Positions 1-6,569 of a DNA stretch of 8,468 bases are shown piece by piece (the stretch's first letter is position 1; each line of letters begins with the position of its first letter). A model generated the notes under the pieces. That model was not told the DNA's origin and did not search any database. It saw only the letters and a program-made list of their open reading frames with translations. Source of the DNA: Muribaculaceae bacterium (lineage in GTDB: Bacteria > Bacteroidota > Bacteroidia > Bacteroidales > Muribaculaceae); contig VSPW01000078.1 of assembly GCA_009775535.1 (NCBI GenBank), forward strand, positions 1-8,468, given 5' to 3'. Position numbers and translations under genes: made by a program.

Positions 1-1439
1 GGCATGATGGGGAATATCTGATCGATTGCCCAGGTGTCTGGCAGCGACTGGAACAGGGAGAAGTTGCAGAAGTATTTGTCAGGTATCATCTTGGTGATTT
101 TCCTCAGTTCCTCAGGGGCGTGTTTCATGGAAGAAGCCATGTCCCCGACCTCTCGTGCTATCGACCAGAACAGTTTCTCTATCTGGGCGCGTGTGCGGAG
201 GTCAAGCAGCCCCAGGCTGAACAGGTCAAGGGCCTCTTCCCTTATCTGCAGGGCGTCGTGCCAGCTTTCCATCAGCCGCGGCTGGTCGAGGCGGTCCCAT
301 ATGTCGTACAGCTCGCGTGCCAGTTCGTGGCCGTCTTCGGGGACTTCCTCGTTGTCTTTCCATATGGGTAGAGAGGTGGTCTCCAGCACCTCGAACACAA
401 GTATGGTGTGGTGTGCGGTCAGCGAGCGTCCGCTTTCGTTTATTATGTTGGGCTGGGGCAGGTCGTTTTTTGTGCATGCGTCCACCAGTGCCGATACGGC
501 ATCGTTGGCGTACTCCTGTATGGAGTAGTTCATGGAGCTTTCGCTTGACGATGAGCGTGTGCCGTCGTAGTCGACCCCGAGGCCGCCGCCGATATCTACG
601 AATTCTACCCCGAATCCCATCTTTGACAGTTGTACGTAGAACTGCATGGCCTCGCGCAGGGCGTTCTTTATGCGCCTTATCTTCGTCACCTGGCTTCCTA
701 TGTGGAAGTGTATGAGCTTGAGGCAGTCCTTGAGATCCTTCTTTTCTATAAAATCGATGGCTTCGAGCAGTTCCGATGAGTTGAGCCCGAATTTTGACTG
801 GTCGCCGCCCGATTCTTCCCATTTTCCTGATCCGGAAGAAGATAGTTTTATACGTATGCCTATGTTCGGGCTTATTTTCAGTCGCTTGGCGATGTCGGCT
901 ATCAGCCGCAGTTCGTTCAGCTTCTCGACCACTATATATATCCGCCTGCCCATTTTTTGGGCAAGCAGGGCAAGTTCAATGTATTTTTGGTCCTTGTATC
1001 CGTTGCATATTATGAGTGCGTTCTCGGCTATGTTGGTGGCCAGTACCGCATGCAGTTCGGGCTTTGAGCCGGCTTCCAGCCCTATGTCGAACCGTTTGCC
1101 GTAGCTTACGATCTCCTCCACTACGGGTCGCATCTGGTTGACCTTTATAGGGTAGATTGTATAGCTCTGCCCCTTGTAGTCGTATTCGTTTGCCGCCTGT
1201 CTGAAGCAGCCTGTTATCTTCTCGATACGGTTGTCGAGTATATCGGGGAAACGCAGGAGCACAGGGGCTGTTATGTCCTTGACCAGGAGCTGGTCCATTA
1301 TCTCCTTAAGGTCTACTGATGCATGCCCTTCACGCGGGGTCACGGCCACATGTCCGTGTTCGTTGATGGAAAAATATTTCATTCCCCATCCGTTGATGTT
1401 GTACAGTTCAGCGCTGTCGTCAACACGCCATCTTCTCAT
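1..1439 (-). CDS. speA: Biosynthetic arginine decarboxylase, 3' end cut by window edge
   Basis: Pyridoxal-phosphate enzyme that converts L-arginine to agmatine and CO2, the first step of the agmatine route to putrescine and spermidine; cytoplasmic. Read on the minus strand from ATG at 1439, the frame stays open to base 1 and gives 479 complete codons. The protein begins MRRWRVDDSAELYNINGWG. Landmarks of the fold-type III SpeA family are in order: YPIKVNQ with the PLP lysine at K99, a SGSGKWEESGGD segment, HFHIGSQ at 244-250, GGGLGVDYDGT at 284-294 and ESGR at 335-338. E. coli SpeA is 658 residues, so roughly the last quarter, including the C-terminal catalytic cysteine region, lies outside the window. 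The 1439 start is chosen because it is the first ATG in this frame and is followed at once by the conserved N-terminus. The frame is intact. It is divergent from the lipoprotein gene at 1714 and has a -7-like box at 1500-1507. Family assignment is close to certain. Confidence 0.96.
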   Translation of the reverse strand, partial: MRRWRVDDSAELYNINGWGMKYFSINEHGHVAVTPREGHASVDLKEIMDQLLVKDITAPVLLRFPDILDNRIEKITGCFRQAANEYDYKGQSYTIYPIKVNQMRPVVEEIVSYGKRFDIGLEAGSKPELHAVLATNIAENALIICNGYKDQKYIELALLAQKMGRRIYIVVEKLNELRLIADIAKRLKISPNIGIRIKLSSSGSGKWEESGGDQSKFGLNSSELLEAIDFIEKKDLKDCLKLIHFHIGSQVTKIRRIKNALREAMQFYVQLSKMGFGVEFVDIGGGLGVDYDGTRSSSSESSMNYSIQEYANDAVSALVDACTKNDLPQPNIINESGRSLTAHHTILVFEVLETTSLPIWKDNEEVPEDGHELARELYDIWDRLDQPRLMESWHDALQIREEALDLFSLGLLDLRTRAQIEKLFWSIAREVGDMASSMKHAPEELRKITKMIPDKYFCNFSLFQSLPDTWAIDQIFPIM

Positions 1440-1499
1440 TGTCGGTGGTGCGGATTTTTTTTGTTTTGGGTTAATACTAATATTACAGAAAAATTTCGG

Positions 1500-1507
1500 C
1501 AAAGTTA
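1500..1507 (-). promoter_or_regulatory. Putative Bacteroidota -7 box for speA
   Basis: On the minus strand these bases read TAACTTTG, an exact match to the Bacteroidota -7 consensus TAnnTTTG. Transcription would begin near 1493 and give a leader of about 54 nt before the speA ATG. No convincing -33 TTTG lies 19-21 bp upstream, so the call rests on the -7 element and its position alone. Confidence 0.4.
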
Positions 1508-1602
1508 GCGAATATAATTGTTAAAGTACGAGCGTTATTAAATAATGTGGGATCAAATTGCATTTTTTTTGTCAAAAAACGTCACAAACCGAGAATTTTC
1601 AG

Positions 1603-1610
1603 TAAGTTTG
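1603..1610 (+). promoter_or_regulatory. Putative Bacteroidota -7 box for the OmpA/TPR lipoprotein gene
   Basis: TAAGTTTG matches TAnnTTTG exactly. It lies 103 bp before the chosen start codon at 1714, so the expected start of transcription is near 1616-1618 with a leader of roughly 95 nt. The -33 element is poor: the nearest TTTG, at 1568-1571, is too far away (31 bp). Two imperfect 10-bp tandem units, GTCAAAAAAC and GTCACAAACC (1571-1590), sit where upstream contacts would fall. Confidence 0.45.
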
Positions 1611-1620
1611 CAGAAAATAT

Positions 1621-1665
1621 CCCATGTGTAGCGCGCAAGCGTATCCGGGTGTGTGCGCCCATGGG
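1621..1665 (+). promoter_or_regulatory. Stem-loop in the 5' leader of the lipoprotein mRNA
   Basis: CCCATG (1621-1626) pairs with CATGGG (1660-1665). After a small asymmetric internal loop, GCGCGC (1631-1636) pairs with GTGCGC (1653-1658) with one G-U pair, leaving a 16-nt loop. The structure begins only a few bases after the transcription start inferred from the -7 box at 1603-1610, so the mRNA would have a folded 5' end. It may protect the transcript, as the ompA leader hairpin does in E. coli, but that role is inferred. It also argues against starting translation at the in-frame ATG at 1624, which lies within the stem. Confidence 0.4.
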
Positions 1666-1713
1666 CGGGAAATGTCATTTTTCAACTATAAATATACCAT
1701 TCACGCATTAATT

Positions 1714-3399
1714 ATGAATCGTAAACTCACTTACACCATCGCTCTGGGCGCAGCCCTGGCGTTGACTTCGTGTGGAAAGAAGCTCGGCCAGTTCGTAGCC
1801 GACAACTTCAAAGTAAACCCTAATCCTCTGGAAGTGGTAGGCGAACGCGTACCCGCCACGGTTACGGCCAATGTACCCGCGAAATTCTTTGAGAAGAATG
1901 CAGAAGTGACAGTCACTCCCTATCTGGTATACGGTGATCAGGAGGTGGCTTCGCAGCCCTATACATATCAGGGCGAGAAGGTCCGCGGCAACAATCCTGT
2001 CATCAACTATGAGCTCGGAGGTACTGTTTCATTCCCCGTAATGTACGCCTACAAGCCGGAGATGGCAAAAAGCGAACTCTATCTTGACTTCGCTGTGAAG
2101 CAGGGCAACAAGGAATATGTCCTTCCCCGTGTAAAGGTCGCTGACGGCGTTATCGCAACAGCAACCCTTGCCAATGCAGGCACTGTGACCCCGGCTGTCA
2201 CACCTGACAAGTTCCAGCGTGTAATCAACGAGAAGTACGCCGCCGACATCCGCTTCCTCATCAACCAGGCCAATATCCGCCCCGACCAGCTCAAGTCGGA
2301 GCAGATCATTTCACTGCAGAACGAGCTTATTGAGGCTAATAAAGCAGGCAACCGCCAGATAGAGGAAATCAACATCCAGTCTTACGCTTCGCCTGACGGT
2401 GCGCTTGATTTCAACGAACGTCTTGCCGAGAACCGTGAGAAGAATACACAAAAATATCTGAAGGACCAGCTTAAGAAGGACAAGATTACTGAATTCGGCA
2501 ACCTTACCGCACAGTTCACGGCTGAGGACTGGGAAGGTTTCCAGAAGCTTGTGGCTGCAAGCAACATCCAGGACAAGGACCTTATCCTGAGCGTGCTTTC
2601 AATGTACAAGGACCCCGAACAGCGCGAGAAGGAAATCCGCAACCTTTCATCTGTATTCGAGCAGCTCGCCGACCAGATACTTCCGCAGCTCCGTTATTCA
2701 CGTATCGCCGCTTCCATCAACGTGATCGGCAAAAGCGATGCTGAAATCATGGAGGCTTTTGACAAGGATGCGTCTACACTTACAGTTGATGAAATCCTCT
2801 ATGCCGCAACTCTCACCGATGACAATGCGAAACGCATGAAGATATATGAGACAGCAGCCCGCCTGTATCCGAATGACTACCGTACATACAACAACCTTGG
2901 TATGACACAGTTCCAGGCCGGTGACTATGCTGCCGCAAAGCGTAGCTTCGAGAAGGCTTCCAAGCTCGCGCCTGCAAGCAATGAGTCCAAGATGAACCAG
3001 GGTCTTGTGGCTCTTGTGAACAAGGACTATACAAAGGCACGCCAGGACTTCGGTTCTGCAGCCGGTGCTGAAGGCCTCAACGATGCTCTCGGTGTATATT
3101 ACCTCACACAGGGTGACAATGCCGCTGCTGTAAAGGCTTTCGGCAACTCAAAGAGCAACAATGCCGCCCTCGCCCAGATCCTTACAAAGGACTACAGCAA
3201 GGCCAAGTCTACACTTGCAGGCATTTCTACACCTGACGCCACCACATACTACCTGATGGCCGTAGTGGGCGCACGCACCAACAACGAGCAGATGCTTGCC
3301 AACAACCTCCGCCAGGCTGTCAAGCTTGACAACTCCATGCTCAACCGTGCGAAGAACGACCTTGAGTTTGCAAACTTCAATCTCTCAAACGTGTTTTAA
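1714..3399 (+). CDS. Outer-membrane-type lipoprotein with OmpA-like domain and C-terminal TPRs
   Basis: The 561-residue product starts with a lipoprotein signal peptide: basic MNRK, a hydrophobic stretch, then lipobox LTSC with lipidated C20. The in-frame ATG at 1624 would add 30 residues ahead of this signal and lies in a leader hairpin, so 1714 is preferred. Residues about 30-150 look beta-rich. Residues about 175-335 resemble an OmpA-like domain, with INIQSYASPDG (219-229) followed by N234-x2-LA-x2-R241, the peptidoglycan-binding helix pattern. This is interrupted by a helical stretch (about 260-325, EDWEGFQKLV onward) of the kind found in Bacteroidota OmpA-like proteins. Residues about 370-540 are TPR-like, best at 387-420 (YRTYNNLGMTQFQAGDYAAA). 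The likely role is linking the outer membrane to peptidoglycan or to partner proteins. The residues after C20 (GKKLG) lack the acidic surface-export signal, so a periplasm-facing position is favoured. All 22 arginines use CGT or CGC, unlike the genes downstream, which points to high expression. It is monocistronic, with its own -7 box and terminator. Specific function unknown. Confidence 0.88.
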   Translation: MNRKLTYTIALGAALALTSCGKKLGQFVADNFKVNPNPLEVVGERVPATVTANVPAKFFEKNAEVTVTPYLVYGDQEVASQPYTYQGEKVRGNNPVINYELGGTVSFPVMYAYKPEMAKSELYLDFAVKQGNKEYVLPRVKVADGVIATATLANAGTVTPAVTPDKFQRVINEKYAADIRFLINQANIRPDQLKSEQIISLQNELIEANKAGNRQIEEINIQSYASPDGALDFNERLAENREKNTQKYLKDQLKKDKITEFGNLTAQFTAEDWEGFQKLVAASNIQDKDLILSVLSMYKDPEQREKEIRNLSSVFEQLADQILPQLRYSRIAASINVIGKSDAEIMEAFDKDASTLTVDEILYAATLTDDNAKRMKIYETAARLYPNDYRTYNNLGMTQFQAGDYAAAKRSFEKASKLAPASNESKMNQGLVALVNKDYTKARQDFGSAAGAEGLNDALGVYYLTQGDNAAAVKAFGNSKSNNAALAQILTKDYSKAKSTLAGISTPDATTYYLMAVVGARTNNEQMLANNLRQAVKLDNSMLNRAKNDLEFANFNLSNVF

Positions 3400-3421
3400 G
3401 GGAATTGACTGCCGATAAAGG

Positions 3422-3463
3422 CAGCGCCGCCATGGATTGCTTCCATGGCGGCGCTGACATTTT
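3422..3463 (+). terminator. Intrinsic terminator after the lipoprotein gene
   Basis: A perfect 15-bp GC-rich stem, CAGCGCCGCCATGGA (3422-3436) with its reverse complement at 3442-3456, closes a 5-nt loop (TTGCT). It is followed by ACATTTTG, a short and imperfect T tract. It begins 22 bp after the lipoprotein stop codon and ends about 50 bp before the next -7 box, separating the two transcription units. Confidence 0.8.
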
Positions 3464-3514
3464 GATACATCTATTATAAATAATGATCAGTCACGTATTG
3501 TCGGAATAAAGTGC

Positions 3515-3522
3515 TATCTTTG
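3515..3522 (+). promoter_or_regulatory. Putative Bacteroidota -7 box for the TPR/beta-barrel operon
   Basis: TATCTTTG matches TAnnTTTG exactly and lies 33 bp before the ATG at 3556, giving an expected leader of about 27 nt. The only TTG-like upstream element (3498-3500) is just 14 bp away, shorter than the usual 19-21 bp, so the -33 part is weak. Confidence 0.45.
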
Positions 3523-3555
3523 TGTCAGCAAACATATATCATCGAACCTTTAAAA

Positions 3556-6550
3556 ATGACAAACCGATTCATACTTGCCGCGCTTGCGGCCGCCGTGATG
3601 TCGCCTGCAGTGGCCAACGGCAATTCAACTGATGCCTCAGGATTCCTTTTACGCGGCATTGGGATGTATGCCGACGGGAATTATGCCGGTGCAGTCGACC
3701 AACTCGGATATTATTCACAACTGTCGGCTTCCGGGATTGATGCCGACAGGGAAAAGGCATCGCGCTATCTTGCGCTGGCCACACTTGCCTCAGGCGATGT
3801 GGCGGGGGCTAGGGTGCTGTTGCAGAAGTATCTTTCCCGCATATCCTGCATCGCCGGCGCGCATGGAGATGCTGGCGGCCCTCGGTTCATGTGATTTCTA
3901 TGAAAAGGATTATGCCGGGGCTTTGGAGGCGTTCAATGCTGTAAATCCTGACGGGCTTACCGGAAAGGCTTTGGCTGATTATCATTTCCAGCGCGGATTC
4001 GCGCTTATGGAGTCGGGAGATTATGCCGGTGCTGATGCCGCATTCGCTCAAATACCGCAATGGGCCGCCCCCGATATGCTAAATGCCGCCTGTTTCTATC
4101 AGGCCTATACCGCGTTTGCAAGGGGTGACTATGGCCGCGCCGCCGACATGTTTAATGGTGTCGACTCTAGTATGCCTCCAGGAGATACGCGTGATTTCTA
4201 CCTGGGGCAGATATATTTCATACAGGGTGATTACCGGAAGGCTCTTTCCGAGGCTCAGGCGGCGGAAAATATTGGGCTACCTGCCGATATGGCCTGGGAA
4301 AACAGGCGTGTCATCGGAGAGTCGCTATACCTGTCGGGCGACATGGCAGGCGGGCTGGGCTATCTGAGACGCTATGTGGATGCAGTGCAGACGCCTTCGC
4401 GCTCGGCCCTCTATATGGTCGGGCTGGACCATTATGCTTCCGGCGATTATCAGGAGGCCATACGTAGTTTGGGGCACGTGGCCGATGCCGATGATGCGAT
4501 GGCGCAGAGCGCTTCGCTGTATCTCGGCCAGGCATACCTGAAGGAAGATGAAACTGATGCGGCCATACTTGCATTCGACAAGGCGCTGAGGATGCCCCAT
4601 GACCCGCAGGTTCAGGAGGCGGCGTATTATAATTATGCCGTGTCGCGGGCCAGGGGGGCGCAGATGCCGTTCGGGAGCTCCGTAGCCACGTTCGAGGAAT
4701 TCCTGCGCCGGTATCCGTCAAGCCGCCATGCCGGTGCTGTACAGGAATATATAGTGAACGGCTACATGACTGACAACAATTATGAGAAGGCCTTGGAGAG
4801 CATAGGCCGGATATCTTCGCCAACGGAGGCTGTATGTGCGGCCAAACAGAGGGTGCTGTATACTTTAGGTGCCCGCGACCTTGCTGCGGGAAATACTTCC
4901 AAGGCATATCAGAGGCTACTGGAGGCGAGGTCGCTTGGCCGGTACAATACGGAGATAGCGGCGGAGACGGAACTTCTGTTGGGTGACTGCCACTATGCGG
5001 AGGGCAGGTATGCAGAAGCCGTGTCGGCCTATAGAAAATACCTTTCAGAGGCACAGCCGGATGCAGCCAACCGTCCGCTGGCACGTTATGACCTTGGGTA
5101 TGCAAGGTTTGCGCTCAAGGATTTCCGTGGTGCGATAGGTGATTTTGAGGAAGCTGTTGCCGACGGGGAGTACCTGCCGCGTGCGGTGGTGGCCGATGCA
5201 TATAACCGGATAGGTGATGCCTATTATTATGGAAGCGATTTCAGGGCGGCGTTGGATCAGTACGGCAAGGCGTATTCGGCGAATGCGTCCACCGGGGACT
5301 ATGCCTTGTTCCAAATGGCTGTGATGCATGGGTTCAATAAGGAATATGAGCGTAAGGCCGCTACCCTTGACCGTGTCCTTGGCCAGTTCCCGACCTCTCC
5401 GCTTGTCCCGTCGGCATTGCTGGAGAAGGCTGAGGCATATTTGCAGCTGGGACGTCAGCGGGAGGCGGTTGACACGTACCGTCAGCTTGTGGACAAGTAT
5501 CCGTCCACCTCTAAGGGCAGGAACGGGTATCTCCAGCTGGCCATGACGTTGCAGAATTCCGGCGACCGTGAGGGCGCGGTGGCTGCATACAAAGAAATAA
5601 TATCGGGATATCCGTCAAGCGATGAGGCGAAACTGGCCTCCATGTCGCTTAAACGTATATATACAGAAGATGATAATATCGCGGAACTGGCATCGTTCCT
5701 GCAGGGTGTGCCCGGTGCTCCGGTGATTGATCCGGCGGAGGTGGACCGCATGACATTCGATGCGGCCGAGGCCGCCATCAACGAGGGTGGCGGTGTGTCT
5801 CGGATGAAGGCATATGTCGACCGCTTTCCGCAGGGCGCATATGTGGGTGAAGCGTTGGGATACCTTGCCGACAATGCATACCGGGAAGGTGATGCCGATG
5901 AGGCGCTGAGGTATGCGGGATTGCTGGTGGCCGGATATCCTGACAGCCATGCGGCGGAAAATGCGTTGGCTATCCAGGGTGAAATAGAGCAGGGCCGCGG
6001 AAATGGCGCGGAGGCGCTGGCAGCGTACCGTTCGCTTGCCTCCAGGACATCTTCGCCACAGAACATGGCCAAGGCCCGCCTTGGCATAATGAGGGTGTCG
6101 CTAAGTATGGATAAATGGCAGGACGCTATTGATGCGGCCGATGCGCTTATGGCATCATCGGTGCTTGGCGATGCACAGAAGACCGAGGCCGCCTATTCGC
6201 GCGGACTGGCCTGCCGGGGACTAGGCGACACGGCCGGGGCTGAGAAGGCTTGGAAATCGGTGTCGAGGCAGACGGGAGACCTTTACGGGGCTATGAGCGC
6301 ATACAGTCTGGGCCAGCTATATCTGGACAGCGGTGATGCGGATGGTGCGCGTGAGGTGGCCGACAGGCTTATAGCGTCGCAGACGCCTCACCAGTATTGG
6401 CTTGCGCGCGGATTTATATTGCTCAGCGACATAAACCGTGAGCAGGGCCGGGAGTTTGAGGCCGATGAATACCTTAACGCGCTAAGGAAGAATTACCCTG
6501 GCAGCGAAGGTGACATTTTCATGATGATAGATGAACGCTTGGCGAAATGA
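3556..6550 (+). CDS. Large periplasmic TPR protein, frame broken by one apparent extra base
   Basis: ATG at 3556 opens a signal peptide (MTNRFILAALAAAVMSPAVA, cleavage likely after A20) and the first TPR-like units (GNYAGAVDQL, ASGDVAGARVLLQKYLS). That frame ends at a stop at 3892-3894. From about 3839 the protein continues in the next forward frame (AYPASPARMEMLAALG) without interruption to 6550. Ignoring one base at 3836-3838 gives a single product of about 997 residues. It is made almost entirely of TPR-like helical pairs, roughly 20, many with a G-D-Y/F-x-x-A turn. The units at about 610-690 (SALLEKAEAYLQLGRQREAV, KYPSTSKG) are typical of periplasmic YbgF/BamD-like TPRs. There is no membrane segment after the signal peptide and no enzymatic motif. 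The expected role is a periplasmic scaffold, probably working with the barrel encoded 19 nt downstream. As written, the secretion signal and the body are in different frames, so this is a frameshifted gene, a sequence error or, less likely, recoding. Restarting at ATG 3863 would give an unexported protein. The specific function is not recognised. Confidence 0.85.
3833..3838 (+). other. Site of the apparent +1 frameshift in the TPR gene
   Basis: The local sequence TTTCCC is read TAT CTT TCC CGC in the first frame. Removing one C (or one T) gives Tyr-Leu-Ser-Ala-Tyr-Pro-Ala-Ser-Pro, a natural TPR helix end, and joins the two open frames. Support comes from the repeated core ATTATGCCGG, encoding N/D-Y-A-G, at 3680, 3909 and 4020. 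The later copies are offset from the first by 229 and 340 bases, each a multiple of three plus one. There is no stop codon at the shift site, unlike the RF2-type CTT TGA C signal, and the homopolymers are only three bases long. Confidence 0.8.
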
Positions 6551-6569
6551 CCGGTAAAAGACAGGAAAA

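Noticed and set aside
34..1104. Plus-strand open frames at 34-528 and 646-1104
   Set aside because: They lie antisense to speA, whose minus-strand frame carries unmistakable family motifs throughout; the plus-strand translations are Ser/Arg-rich and match nothing.
1513..1518. TATAAT as an E. coli-type -10 box
   Set aside because: Bacteroidota primary sigma uses TAnnTTTG; the hexamer is expected by chance in AT-rich intergenic DNA and no TTGACA partner is present.
1624..1713. Upstream ATG at 1624 as the lipoprotein start
   Set aside because: It would put 30 residues in front of an otherwise perfect lipoprotein signal peptide and lies in a leader hairpin a few bases after the predicted transcription start.
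3632..3838. ATG at 3632 as a genuine start of the TPR protein
   Set aside because: The first 69 or so residues in this frame are Arg/Cys/Pro-rich and not TPR-like, while the overlapping 3556 frame encodes a signal peptide and TPR units over the same bases.
3680..4032. 13-bp direct repeat ATTATGCCGGTGC at 3680 and 4020 as a recombination or mobile-element repeat
   Set aside because: Both copies encode the conserved TPR turn N/D-Y-A-G in the repaired frame, so the repeat is explained by protein repetition.
4311..5105. 264-codon minus-strand open frame
   Set aside because: It is antisense to the TPR gene, with Pro/His/Arg-rich composition typical of a shadow frame and no recognisable start context or domain.
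5482..6087. 201-codon minus-strand open frame
   Set aside because: It is antisense to the intact TPR frame, Ser/Ala/Pro-rich from complementary codon bias, and no promoter or homology is evident.
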